A stretch of 64,000 nt of DNA from Tetraselmis striata (Eukaryota; Chlorophyta; Chlorodendrophyceae; Chlorodendrales; Chlorodendraceae), in contig VCJN01003492.1 of assembly GCA_006384855.1 (NCBI GenBank), positions 87,096 through 151,095 of the forward strand, written 5' to 3'. This document shows, piece after piece, positions 10,914 to 22,028 of this stretch; position 1 is the stretch's first letter; each line of letters starts with the position of its first letter. A program made the translations under genes and the position numbers. The notes beneath the pieces are model-generated. The model had not been told where the DNA came from, did no database searches, and was given only the letters and a program-made list of their open reading frames with translations.

Positions 10914-12874
10914 TCACGGAAAGATGTCGGGGAAGAAGACGTAGTGGAGCGTCTTGATGATGATGTACGTGACGGTGAAGGTCACAAAGTAGCGCGAGCA
11001 AAAGGTGTCGAACACCTCGAGCACCTGCGCACACCGGTGGGCGGTGGGATGGCAGCACGATGTATCGTGAGGGATGCATAGGGCTGTGAGGGGGGCTGGG
11101 GTCATGAGCCCATCACCCATTGAACCGGAGCCGGCCTGACTCACCCTCATGCCGCTCCAGGAGCAGAGGCGAGCCTTGCCCTCCCCTAGGCAAGGGTCAA
11201 GTACAGCCCATGACGCTAAGGGCACGCCAAATGTAACGAGAAGGCTCACCCCGCAGGTCTGCATCTACCGGCATGGGCGCAGCCCCTCTCTAGACCGCTG
11301 CCCCCATGCTGTGCCGGCGCCTGAGGGCCGCTGGGGCAACCCGATGGTCAGCGTACCCGGTCTGGCCTCCATCACCGCTTGGCAACTGAGGACTGCCCAG
11401 TAATCTCTTGCCCAGTGCTTGCAGCAGGGCTGGCAGTGGTATAAAAACACGCGCGGCCAAGAACCAACACCCCTCTCACGGTGAGATAACACCCGGCTGG
11501 GGCGCATCCCCCGCCCACTTCAAGCGGTTATGCGGCATCAGCGTGCCCCCGCAGCGACACCCGGAAGGATGGCGGCCAATCCCAAGTGCGCCAGTCCCCG
11601 CTAGTTTCCGGCTTGAGGCGAAGGGGGGCACCTGGCGGATGGTGAGGCTGGACTTCCCGTAGATGCGCAGCGGCACGGCCGCAGCGGTCGCCACCTGCGA
11701 GGCCTTCCCCAGCGTGGAGCCCTCCCGCTTGGCCAGGTCTCCGTCCAGCCGCGCCTTGAGCTCCTCCATCTTCTGGTTGTACTTGGAGTTCACCTGCGCA
11801 AAGGGGGAGGGGGGCCTCAGCCGGCCTCCGCCGCAGCTGTCGCGACAGGCCCGGGGCTGCAGGCGTGCCGTGGCGGGGCGCGCCTCGGCCGTCTTGGACT
11901 CGCGCGCCGACGCCTGCGCGGTGTTCTTCATGACGCCCTTGATCTCCTCCATCTGCTTCGCCATCAGCTTCTCCATCTGCTTATTGTACCGCTCCTCGCT
12001 CTGCGCGGGCATGTCGCCGCCCACACCCAGCTCAGCGCCGCTGCCCGCCTCTCCCCCAATGCCACGGTGGGCATCCGAGCAGCGCCATGCAGGCGCCACC
12101 GGTCGCAACATGCGACTCAGTGTAGCGGCGCACCTTGTCCTCCGCGGCGGACAGCGCCTTGCCCAGGAGGCGGGCGGGCAGCCCCGTGAGCAGGTCGGCG
12201 TAGATGGCGAGGATGGCGACGACCTTGGTGCTGCCGAGCAGGATGAAGTTGGCGCCCACCATGAAGACGACCCCCGCGAGGTACGTCTCGCTCGTCTCGT
12301 GCATCGGCAGGACCCACCCAAGCCCCTTCTCTTGGATGAAGGGCGTCGCCGTCTCGCGCACAAACGACTCCAGCACGCAGATCTCGGTGCGCACGCGGAT
12401 GAGGACGTCGTTGATGAGCGGGCGGTAGTTCTCGATGTTCTCGCTGCCGGCGACGGCCATCGCGCCCTGCTGCCCCATGCGGAAGAGGCCGTCCGCGGCG
12501 GGGCACACCGGGTTGAAGTTGAAGAAGGCGTCGATCTGCTCGCTGGACGCCGGCTCCGCCAGCAGCGCGCTCAGCATGGCCGCGGAGGTGACGGTGGAGG
12601 GGACCGCGCCACCGCCCCCGCCCCCGCTGCCGCCCTTGCTGTCCATGCTCCTGCTGCTGCTTGCCTCACCATCGCTGCATATCTCCGGCACTATCACCTC
12701 CACGGGCGCCTCGGGCCCTGGTACGCATGGTCCAAGGGCGCTCAGCAAGATTTCCAGGCTTCCCTTGAGTCCATGCAAAAGATATTCACACAAGCTGCCT
12801 GGCTGCCAAAGGGGGGGGGGGGGGGGGGATGCAGCAGCTAGCAGGTGGGCACTCACCGGAGCGATGGCTGCCAT
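10914..12874 (-). CDS. Conserved membrane protein of unknown function, five-exon model
   Basis: Minus-strand exons: 12874-12857, 12802-12134, 12000-11884, 11793-11632 and 11024-10914, every junction in phase 0, giving 358 residues. The large second exon carries the most gene-like part: FFNFNPVCPAADGLFRMG, then ENIENYRPLINDVLIRVRTE, CVLESFVRE, and HETSETYLAGVVFMVGANFI, which starts a hydrophobic membrane stretch running through ILLGSTKVVAILAIYADLL. Exons three and four are charged helices with two related Tyr-Asn-Lys-Gln-Met-Glu motifs. The last exon ends in a second hydrophobic segment (YFVTFTVTYIIIKTLHYVFF). I do not recognise the family; the sharp conservation-like texture suggests a real, perhaps organellar, membrane protein. 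The end of exon 3 requires a GC-AG intron or reading through; both keep the frame. The N-terminus is uncertain: a Met at about 12645 (MDSK) is an alternative start. Confidence 0.6.
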
Positions 12875-15159
12875 CGCGTGGCGTGGCGCCCCTCCGCACC
12901 GCTGCGCGCGCGCGCAGCGGCCCGTTGCCTACCACGACAGGCCACCGCGCGACGCTAGACTTCCAATGAGGCAGCCGCGGGGTGGCGCTCCCGCGCGGAT
13001 GAGCGGGGGGAAGTGCCGCGCACGTGGCGGTCAACGCTGGCGACATAGCGGCTGCGGCTGCGCTCAGCGATAACAAGGCGGTCTGTCAGCGCGGCCGCCC
13101 GCGAGCCCCTCCGTAGTCGCCCTCCCAGGGGCAGGAGGCGGAGTGATATCGCTCGCCACGGGCGCGCTCCGGCGCTCGCAACTATCGGCACGCAAGCGCG
13201 CGGGTTGAGGGCTGCGTGCGGATCCTGATATAAGCCGGATATGATACGGGCAGGAGTACACTGCGGACGTCCAGACGCATGTTGGGGCCGGGCAGCCTCC
13301 TGCCCCCCGTGCCCCCCGCCCCACCCTTGTACAGCAGCGCTGAGCGGCGCCAACCGCAGCTTCCCGCGCCCCCCCCCCCTCCCCCCCGCGCGTCCGAACC
13401 CCCAATCCGGGCTTGCTTGGGCGGCTCAGACGAGACACTGAACGCTGTCGGTCGGTGACGATTTCGCGACTCGCGTGCAGGACGGCATTTTGCCGTCTCG
13501 GCGGCCTGTGAGATGAGGCTGGGGGAAGCCAAAACATACTGTATACACTTACCTATTTAGGGATGTGGGAAGCTGCGAAGCTGGGGATGAGAGGTAACTA
13601 GTGTTGAGTGAGTCGTGGCTCGGGCGATGTGGAGAGGGGCAGGGGCGGCCGGGAGGGCGGGGGGTGGGGGGGTGGCGGGCGAGGCATCGTCCCGAATCAT
13701 CGCTGTCCAAAAAGGTGCTGCTGACTTGCTGACCTGTCATATTGCATTATCTGGACAAGACCCGTCCCAGCTGGACCGGTCCGGCTGGGTGGCGACCTGC
13801 TCCTCTGGACAACAACATAGGGTGTCAGCAGGGCTTCAGCGTTTGGGGCAGGAACTCGTGAGTATATTATGGGCACCTTCCGGGGCATCATCAGACTAGG
13901 ACGGTGATCGTCGCGGCAGCATGGCGGGGCAATGCTATCATCAGTGCTATCAGCGTTATCTATTGCCCGCACTCAACACACAGCACTCCAGACACAGCGC
14001 CGGGCTCGCTGTAGTTCGCACCACTTCCGCTGCGGCCGCCGGCGTCTTCTCTTTGCCAGCATCTCTTCCGGTGAGTCCGGCGCTGCAGCCTGCAGGATAG
14101 CGGGGCTGCGCCTTTTTGCGTCCTTGCCTGTGGGCGGGTCGGTACAGGGTATCTGCACGCCGGGGCAGGAAACTACTGCTACCAGTACTTTGACGAGTAC
14201 GGTCGTAGGTACCAGCAGTATGGATATTACCTCGGGAGTGCCAAAGTCAGTTTCAGGCAGTCGCTGCCGGGTTGGGTTGCACGGCACGGCCACCAATACG
14301 ACGATTGGCGACTAACAGCAAGCCGACTTTGCCACCGTTTCAGTTCCGCCGATACCGTATGCCTCTCGAAAAATGCCGGAACTTAGTCGCTACACCCCCG
14401 GGAGTCACTTCAGCCGGGGCTGAATTTTTTTTTTTTAACAGACGCTTGTTTCACCCTGTAAATTTGGGTCAGCCCACTGGCCACTTCGCCACAGCGCTTG
14501 TGCCTGTTTGGGGGCCTTTCACGCCAGATTGCTTCCGCCTAGATTCAGGCGGAATACGCTCCGCAGGTCTTGCCCCTGACAAATTCCGCACAATTATCCT
14601 GGATCGGCTCGCAGTTCTGGGCATCTTGCAAGCAGGACCTTAGAGCTGAGACCCTTTAGAAGCCCCTTGCTGTAGTGTTGACGCTGAACGGCGTGCTGCT
14701 ACGGCCATTCCAGGTGCCGGAGCGCTGTGCTCGGTCCCCACCCCACCTCCTCTCGCGCCGCCTGCGCGCAGCCTTTTGTGCCGAACTGCGAATATCCACA
14801 GCAGCTCCCGCACCGGTGTACTCTGACGACGGCACGGAGACTGTGCGCGGACATCCAGCTCTTCAACAACCGGCTGGCCATTGCGCCGCTGCCCCTCCTG
14901 GTGGCGAGCCACTGCAGTCTTCACTCCCCCGCCACCCAGCAGGGGGGGTCCTGTGTCCCACCTCCGCACGTCGCATCAGCGAGGACCCGGCGTGGAGGGA
15001 CGACGGCACACGGGCCCTGCCGCTGGAGGGACGAGAGAGCGCTCGGGCGACTGATCCGCACCACCAGGCTCTCGCGGTCCCACTCCGCAGAAGAGCGCAG
15101 CAGTTGCTCATCTCCTCCATCCGGCCAGCGCACCTCGCCAGGCTCATCTCCCAGGACGC
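12875..15159. other. Intergenic region with unassigned open frames
   Basis: Between the minus-strand membrane gene and the ankyrin gene. About 12900-13550 is GC-rich with overlapping low-complexity frames. At 14078-14392 one plus frame is open for about 100 codons and unusually Tyr-rich (GNYCYQYFDEYGRRYQQYGY), and at 14727-14950 another plus frame contains LCADIQLFNNRLAIAPLPLL. Neither joins to a recognisable protein, and neither has clear splice partners, so I leave them unassigned. An 11-T tract precedes an AACAG at 14427-14443. Confidence 0.4.
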
Positions 15160-16860
15160 ATGGCGGTGCCGGAGCTACCCAGCGGCATGTGGGAGCTGGT
15201 GGCGAGGCAACTCAGCGGCGCGGGTGCCGGCAGCTGGCGCGGGGTGCTACGGAGCGTGTGCCGGCCCGCCCGCGAGGGCGTGAACGCCGCGCCTGCCGCG
15301 CCAGGGGACAACCAGCGGATGGACCCCCGGGTGTTCACGAGCAGGGTGGAGCTCCTCAAGTGGGCGTCGGCGCAAGGCTGCCCTTTGATCGACGCGGAGG
15401 AGGTGCAGAGGGCGGCTGTGGGGGGCGGCGGGCTGGACGTGCTGCTGTGGGGCGTTCGGCACCGCAACTGGCCGCTGGACCAAGAGAAATGCGAGTGGGC
15501 AGCTGAACGAGGGCAGTTGGCGGTGCTGCAGTGGCTCAGGCAAAAGGGCTGCCCCTGGGACGAGGTCGTCTGCCGCGCTGCGGCTGAGGGCGGTCATCTG
15601 GAGCTGCTGCAATGGGCCATAGAGCAAGGATGTCCCTGGGATTCAGCATGGATGTGTGTTTATGCTGCCAAAGGAGGTCATCTGGCGGTGCTGCAGTGGG
15701 TGAAGGCGCGACGCTGCCCCTGGAATGCACTCACTTGCAGTGCTGCAGCCGAAAAAGGTAATTTGGCGATGCTGCAGTGGGCGAGGGAGCAAGGCTGTCC
15801 CTGGGATGAACGGACTTGCAGTGCTGCAGCCGAACAAGGTCATCTGGCCGTACTGCGGTGGGCGAGGGAGCAGGGGTGTCCCTGGGATGAATCGACTTGC
15901 TCCGGAGCAGCCGGAGGGGGTCATCTGGCAGTGCTGCAGTGGGCGAGGGAGCAGGGCTGTCCCTGGGATGAATGGACTTGCCACGCAGCCGCCCGAAGAG
16001 GTCATTTGTCCTTGCTGCGGTGGGCAAGGGCGCAAGGCTGTCCCTGGGATGAATCAACTTGCTCCGGAGCAGCCGAAAAAGGTAATTTGGCAGTGCTGCA
16101 GTGGGCGAGGGAGCAAGGCTGTCCCTGGGATGAACGGACTTGCAGTGCTGCAGCCGAACAAGGTCATCTGGCCGTGCTGCGGTGGGCGAGGGAGCAGGGG
16201 TGTCCCTGGGATGAATCGACTTGCTCCGGAGCAGCCGGAGGGGGTCACCTGGCAGTGCTGCAGTGGGCGAGGGAGCAGGGCTGTCCCTGGGATGGACGGA
16301 CTTGCCACGCAGCCGCCAGAAGAGGTCATTTGTCCTTGTTGCAGTGGGCGAGGGCGCAAGGCTGTCCCTGGGATGAATCGACTTGCTACGCAGCAGCCGA
16401 AAAAGGTCATCTGGCAGTGCTGCAGTGGGCGAGGGAGCAGGGGTGTTCCTGGGATGAACGGACTTGCTTCACATCAGCCAGAGGAGGTCATCTGGCGGTG
16501 CTGCGGTGGGCAATGGAGCAAGGCTGTCCCTGGGATGGACAGACTTGCAGTGTTGCAGCCGAAAAAGGTCATCTGGCGGTGCTACGGTGGGCGAGGGAGC
16601 AAGGCTGTCCCTGGGATGGACAGACTTGCAGTGCTGCAGCCAGAGGGGGTCATCTCGCCGTGCTGCAGTGGGCGAGGGCGCAAGGCTGTCCCTGGGATGA
16701 ACGGACTTGCTACACTGCAGCCAGAGGAGGCCATCTGGCCGTGCTGCAGTGGGCGAGGGAGCAGGGGTGTCCCTGGGATGAACGGACTTGCTTTGCAGCC
16801 GCCAGAGGGGGTCATCTGGCGGTGCTGCAGTGGGCGAGGGAGCAAGGCTGTCCCTCATAA
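15160..16860 (+). CDS. F-box-like/ankyrin-type repeat protein, intronless
   Basis: A single 566-residue frame. Residues 1-45 resemble an F-box (MAVPELPSGMWELVARQL, then SWRGVLRSVCRPAREGVNA). From about residue 63 on there are 18 complete repeats plus one partial repeat of 27 residues, consensus HLAVLQWAREQGCPWDE followed by RTCSAAAEKG, ending abruptly in GCPS and a stop. These are the short ankyrin-like units common in algae, oomycetes and giant viruses; such proteins are thought to bind partners, and an F-box would make this a ubiquitin-ligase adaptor. The first five units are divergent and the later ones nearly identical at DNA level, so the array has grown recently. Four-unit block 15760-16083 is repeated in tandem at 16084-16407. 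The first Met with the F-box-like sequence is taken as the start. The last unit lacks its second half, so the C-terminus may have been trimmed. Confidence 0.8.
   Translation: MAVPELPSGMWELVARQLSGAGAGSWRGVLRSVCRPAREGVNAAPAAPGDNQRMDPRVFTSRVELLKWASAQGCPLIDAEEVQRAAVGGGGLDVLLWGVRHRNWPLDQEKCEWAAERGQLAVLQWLRQKGCPWDEVVCRAAAEGGHLELLQWAIEQGCPWDSAWMCVYAAKGGHLAVLQWVKARRCPWNALTCSAAAEKGNLAMLQWAREQGCPWDERTCSAAAEQGHLAVLRWAREQGCPWDESTCSGAAGGGHLAVLQWAREQGCPWDEWTCHAAARRGHLSLLRWARAQGCPWDESTCSGAAEKGNLAVLQWAREQGCPWDERTCSAAAEQGHLAVLRWAREQGCPWDESTCSGAAGGGHLAVLQWAREQGCPWDGRTCHAAARRGHLSLLQWARAQGCPWDESTCYAAAEKGHLAVLQWAREQGCSWDERTCFTSARGGHLAVLRWAMEQGCPWDGQTCSVAAEKGHLAVLRWAREQGCPWDGQTCSAAARGGHLAVLQWARAQGCPWDERTCYTAARGGHLAVLQWAREQGCPWDERTCFAAARGGHLAVLQWAREQGCPS
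15760..16407 (+). repeat. Higher-order tandem duplication inside the ankyrin array (2 x 324 bp)
   Basis: Units 6-9 (15760-16083) and 10-13 (16084-16407) have the same order of variable residues at the loop positions (SAAAEQG, SGAAGGG, HAAARRG, then ESTC), so a 324-bp, four-repeat block was duplicated after the single repeats had diverged. Confidence 0.85.
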
Positions 16861-18903
16861 TATGGATCGATTGCGCACATTGACGACGCATTTACATTTT
16901 GGCCACCGGTGCATCGTTTTCATTGCTATCCGCGCCAAGCAAGGATTAGATTGTAATAGTAAGTCACATGCGTTATATATATTGTAATACGTATTCATGC
17001 TTGATCGTAGTACATGCATTTACTGCCATCGGGACGGCAAACTGCTGTTTGGTATGGGTGCATTGGCTTGCAATGATGAGTACTGACATTAGCAAATAAT
17101 AACAAGCGAATCACACAAGTAATATATATAACACATTGAAATAACGTATGATAGTTTGTGATTATTTTTGCTGCTGCTGCAAGCTGCAATACTATATATA
17201 TGTAATTATACGCGCTGCCTTTTCTGATGTGGTAGTGTAGTTCCGAACGACGATGCTGATTCTGGATGAAATAATGTGTTTTGGCAATAATTGTGTGCTC
17301 GAGTCGTCCCGCAGTAAATAGTAGTATATAAGTATAATAAGTGTGTATATATTATTATCCATATGATTATATGTAATGCTATATATAATACCCAGTATTA
17401 TATGAAGTAACTTGACAGTTGAATTAGCGATGCGTCGATTTTTCAGAAAATTTTAAAAGAACGGGTTCCATATCACTTGCCTACAGTTCCATGAATTGCA
17501 TTGCCAGCGCTTTGAAGTACCAGAGTTTTTTTTCCATTACCAGCAGCCAGTAGCGAGTACCAGTACCAGTGCCTCCCAACCGTGAGATTGTAATCGGACG
17601 GCTGTGTAATTAAGGACCGTGGGCGGGCGGGTGGGTGGGTGGATTGTAGTACTTAGTAGTACATTCCAGTAGATAAGCGCTTTATCCATGCACCTATAGG
17701 CCTGATCCGCTGCACTATGCGGGTACCCGCATACGGCAATAAAGCACACCGCCGAAAAATCGACGCTTTGCTGGATAATTTACATTTAAAACGCAGTACA
17801 CGCAGGAAAAGGTCGCTAGCGAGCGATTGGCAACGGGCATCACCGACCGCCCCGCACCCGACCATCCAGCAGCACGCAGCAGTTCAGGGAGGGTAAATAT
17901 ACCATATGACAATGTATGGGTGCTCTTGGCGGCAGCCAGTCGGTAGGTGCGATTCCCCAACGAAGGGTGGGGGCTCCTGCCCGTGTTGAAACCTAAGTTA
18001 GGGCACCTATGTAGCTGACCAACCACTTTCACCCCCACCATTTATTGGCGATCCACATGACCCGCATTATGACCGCGGCCATTGAGCCCGCAACGGTGGC
18101 TACACCTAGATATGGTCCCTGCCTAGGGTTAGGCCAGGTGGGGTTGTGTCGATTGAGACGTTGTGTCACGCTGCCGGGTGATCTGCGCCTTTTGGCAGCG
18201 CAAGATGTGTTGAAAACATGGCCTTTTCTCGCTACGTCGTTCTTCGGTGATCAACATTACCATAGATAGTCGCTAGTTGTCGCTTCATTGTAATATATCA
18301 GCAACCAGCAGCAAACTGCTACCTGCACTGCAGGTACAGGCACGGCTCCGAAACCACAACCCAGTTGTGGCTCCGAAACCAGATGAGTCGTGAGCATTGC
18401 TGGGCGACGGGGCGGCCGAGGGGGTGCCAGTATATCCCCATAAGGATTACAGCTACGCCTCGGAATGATTTATTGTTGCATGTCGCTCCGGATAAGGATT
18501 ATCTCCTTTGTAGATAATCCAGTAATCCTTAGATTAGTTGCTATTAACTTATTATTAGAAATTACGACGATGATGATTGGTCGCTGATGCGCCGATCAGG
18601 ATTTCCTTGTGTATACTCGCGCCGCGTCAGGCCGTTGCGTCATTGCGTGTGACCGCGCCCTGTCAGCGTCGCGTACCCCGTGCTACTCCACAGCAGGGTC
18701 GAGCAGCAGAAACTGGAGGGAGGACTAGACAATCAACACAGCCCCCCCCCCCCCCCCCCCCCCCCCCCCCCACCCACACACAGGTCCGTAGTCCGTGACG
18801 AGGCATTTCGCAGGCGCCCAAGGACGCAAGCACCATCTGTTGCTTTCGCACCCTGCAGCCAAGCACTGCCCGCGCTGTAAACACCCCTCCCAGCCGCTCA
18901 GCT
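16861..18903. other. AT-rich intergenic region, then promoter side of the PhyH gene
   Basis: 16861-17500 is strikingly AT-rich with repeated TATATA runs. 18430-18540 has three copies of TAAGGATTA or its complement close together (18440, 18492, 18521). A run of 30 C lies at 18742-18771, followed by CACCCACACACAG. Small overlapping frames have no signature. Confidence 0.5.
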
Positions 18904-20609
18904 ATGTCGCGGCTTATCGCCACGCTCACGGGCGTCCCGACGGGGTCTCTCCGCTCCGCCCCCCGGCGGCAGCCGCCTCGCCGGCGCGAGCCACTGCTGC
19001 AGAAGCGCCGCGTCCGCCGGTCTCGCCTAGTTGCGGCCAAGCCTGGCCCCACGATCGTATCCAACACCCGCTCGGTACCGAGCCCCCCGCCCCCCCTTCC
19101 GTCTCTCTTCCGGTGGTCGGGATTTGCGGAGTCCGCACCCTCCTGAGCTGAGTGCATAATAATATACTCCCTCCCCGCCCGCCCCCCCCGCCCCCCGCCC
19201 CGCGCTGGCTTGTTGCAGACCTCGCGTATCGATGGGGACGGCTACCACGTGAGTGAGGAGGACGCCCGCCTGTTCCACGAGCAGGTGAGTTAGAGCGGCC
19301 ATGCACGGGTGGATGCCTGGGGGCTGACAAGGCGCACCCCGCACCACGCGCCCTCTCGCGAGGCGCTGCGATCGCGCGACGGGCGCGACGGGGGACCATG
19401 AAAGTATCATGGCACGAGGCGAGGCAAGCGTCGGCTCTTGTCAAGCTGGCCACACTCGAGACGTTTGGCACGAGCCGCCGCCCTGGGCGTAGGAGGGCAA
19501 ACTTTAGCTTCAGGCATTGAGCGTGACAGCCCGGCGCTGACGCTGGTATACGCACAGTCACACAGGGGAAGTGCAGACGCGGCAACAATAACGGTCCGGA
19601 TACGAACCCGCTCCACCTGTCGGAGGTCAACTGCAGGAAAGACAAACGATAACAAACGTTCCTGCTGTAGCTTGCACACAACCGCTAGCATCGCTGGGCT
19701 CAAGGCGTTTGACGCAAGGCCCATGCTGCCAGCCGTTTGCGGGCTTTTACGGGTTGAGGGTTTTAGGGCTGTTCCCCCCCCCCCCCCCCCCCCCCCCCCC
19801 GATGCCCCATGTGGCAGGGCTACGTGCACCTGCCATGTGTGCTGACGGCAGCGGAGCTGGCGGAGCACATCGAGCCGGTGTACCGCGCGTTCCTGGCGGG
19901 CGACATCCCGGTGCCCGGGCGCGACCTGTGCGACATGGGCGGCGGGGCGGCCGCCGGCACCCCGCCCGCCCGCTTCTCCGTGTTCAACGTCATGCTGCCG
20001 CGCCGCTACTTCCCCGCCTGGCAGGGCAACCTCTTCGAGCGGCGCACGCAGGCCATCGCGGAGCAGCTGCTGGGCGGCGGGGAGGCAGCGGGCGGGCCGC
20101 TGGCCATCGACTACGACCAGATCCTGGCCAAGCGGCCCGGCCCGCCGGACGGCGAGTTCCCGTGGCACCAGGACGCGGCCTACTGGCCGCCCTTCACGGC
20201 GAGCCAGGAGACCGCCACGTGCTGGCTGGCGCTGGACCCCGCGGGGCCGGACAACGGCGGCATGCGCTTCGTGCCGGGCAGCCACCGCGAGGCGGCGCTG
20301 CGCCCGCACGCGCCGCTGGCCCGGGGCGGGCGCGAGGGCAGCCACGCGCTGGTGGCGGCCGTGGACGGCGCGGCCGAGGCGGTGCACTACGCGGCACTCG
20401 CCGCGGGCGACGTCACGGTGCACGGCGAGCGCGTGCTGCACGGCAGCGGGCCCAACACCTCCCGGCGCTGGCGGCGCGCGTACGTGGTGGCGTACCGCCG
20501 CGAGGCGTGCATCGCGGAGGAGCGCGCCGCGGGCTTCACGCACTCCCACAACGACACCTTCTCCTGGGACGCCTGGAATGCACAGCAGCAGAGCTCCGCA
20601 AGCGGCTGA
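18904..20609 (+). CDS. PhyH-family Fe(II)/2-oxoglutarate dioxygenase
   Basis: Exons 18904-19074, 19219-19284 and 19818-20609, all phase 0, give 342 residues. Residues 1-57 are rich in Arg with almost no acidic residues, like an organelle transit peptide. The catalytic core begins DGDGYHVSEEDARLFHEQGY and VHLPCVLTAAELAEHIEPVY. The metal triad is visible: WHQD (His196, Asp198) and the distal His287 in VLHGSGPNTS, with Arg295/296 placed to hold 2-oxoglutarate. GGMRFVPGSH between them is the usual PhyH strand. The family hydroxylates substrates such as phytanoyl-CoA and many small metabolites; the exact substrate is not readable here. Intron 2 ends with a 24-base C run just before the CAG acceptor. 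Exon 1 is chosen for phase and its targeting-like texture and is the least certain part. Confidence 0.85.
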
Positions 20610-20886
20610 GGCCCGCTCCGGTCCCCGGCCGCTCGGGCGGCTGCTGCTCCATGCTGCGATGCCGGGCAGGGGTCGATGGGATGAGATGGGATGGGCCAAA
20701 GCGCGGTGGGCCAGCGCCACGTGCACGTGCTGCCCATGGCGCTGTGTCAGTTGAGCGGGCCGGCATGCGCTTCCATGCCGCCCCGCTCTCTTCCCCATGT
20801 CGCCATCTGAGCCCGCCGCCGCTCAAACCGCCCATTCACACCCACTGCGGGAGCCGGAGTGCATCGTAGTGCTCTGTCCTGGGCGA
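20610..20886. other. 3' flank of the PhyH gene
   Basis: GC-rich, no gene or RNA recognised. Confidence 0.4.
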
Positions 20887-21013
20887 ATGCATTAGCCCTG
20901 CGGGGTTCGAATGGGGCTATGGTCTAAGGGCTCTATGCCAGACCTACGGCTGCAGCCGGCGCACGAGGTCAAGCGCTGGGGCGGCTTGGGCCGATGACCC
21001 GGGGCGGACTTTA
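20887..21013 (+). mobile_element. SINE copy 2, 5'-truncated
   Basis: This 127-bp block matches 7199-7325 closely: GCATTAGCCCT, GGGGTTCGAATG, TATGCCAGACCTACG, GCGCACGAGGTCAAG and the CCGGGGCG(A/G)AC end are shared. The tRNA-Thr-like head found in the first copy is absent, so it is either 5'-truncated or a separate body-only family member. No target-site duplication is clear. Confidence 0.6.
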
Positions 21014-22028
21014 CTTTGCTATTACAACAGCCCAAATAGGAACGAGCCGCTGAAATAGAACCAAGACCCAACCGGAAGCGCACCCAGCCACCAATCAGCC
21101 GAGCTTGTCCAGTCGGGAGACGGTGCTCCTCCAACGGGGGACGACGTGGTGATGGGAGCATTGCGAATACAATGGCACCCCACCCGTAAGAGGTCAACTA
21201 AAGGCAAGACAAGAAGAAGGATGGCTCCCACACTGCCAATGTAACAAGTGGCGTTGCCGGCTTTGCGCACTAGGTCGCTAGGCGCACTTTCCTACATTCC
21301 GTGGTATCCGCATGGTACATCCGTCTCAACTAGGGAGAAAAGAGGCGGGCATTTTCTTACCTGTGATTTTCCTAGTGCCGCGTGGGCACCCCGGTACCAG
21401 TGAACGCCAATACAACACACCACCGATCTAATACAATTACATGAAGACCCCCCCCCCCCCCCCCCCCCCCATGGATTGCATGGATAGGTTTTGTGTGCGT
21501 TGTTCATACGCGGCATATGTGCTGTGCTTACATGACAACTCCGACTTGCCATATCCCCTTCCCTCATAGCGGTACGGTACGTGCCACCTCTAAATGGCAT
21601 TGCCGCGCGATTGTGCATGGATTGCGCCCTCCGCCCCCCCCCCCCCCCTCCCGCCACCGCCATTCCGCTGCTATGGGCGCTGGTCCCCACTCATGTGTGA
21701 AGAGACAGGGGCGCGGTCTGTGTACATGTAAAAACTTTAAATAGCCAGGCACCCCATTGACGGGCGCGGCTGCACCGCGTAGCTGTTCCAGCCACCGTCG
21801 GTGCCTACGAATGTGGCAGCTTTCGCGGCGGCCACCCGGACAAATATACAGTCATGAATATAGACGCCTTGTGCCGTGTCTTGTTCCTCAACAGCGTACC
21901 CCAAAGACCGCGCCGCCGCATGCCTGGCTGGGATGCCTTCGTAAATCTTTATTGCTCCTGGCATCTGAGCCAGGCATCGGTGAGCCGTGTCGGATGGCAG
22001 AGGCCAAGCAAGAACGGGCGAGGGTGGC
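21014..22028. other. Intergenic region between SINE copy and phosphatase gene
   Basis: Mixed composition with C runs at about 21450-21470 and 21636-21649. No coding region is supported; the last 200 bases are the 3' flank of the purple acid phosphatase gene. Confidence 0.45.

Noticed and set aside
14078-14392. Tyr-rich open frame of about 100 codons
   Set aside because: No start, splice partner or family recognised; composition alone is not enough.
15725-16987. A 420-codon frame and several minus frames overlapping the ankyrin gene
   Set aside because: An 81-bp repeat without stops in one unit keeps every frame open; only the 15160 frame has the known repeat pattern and a sensible N-terminus.
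19709-20869. A 386-codon plus frame and a 463-codon minus frame over the PhyH gene
   Set aside because: They are GC-rich shadows of the dioxygenase exons; the true frame carries WHQD and the distal His.
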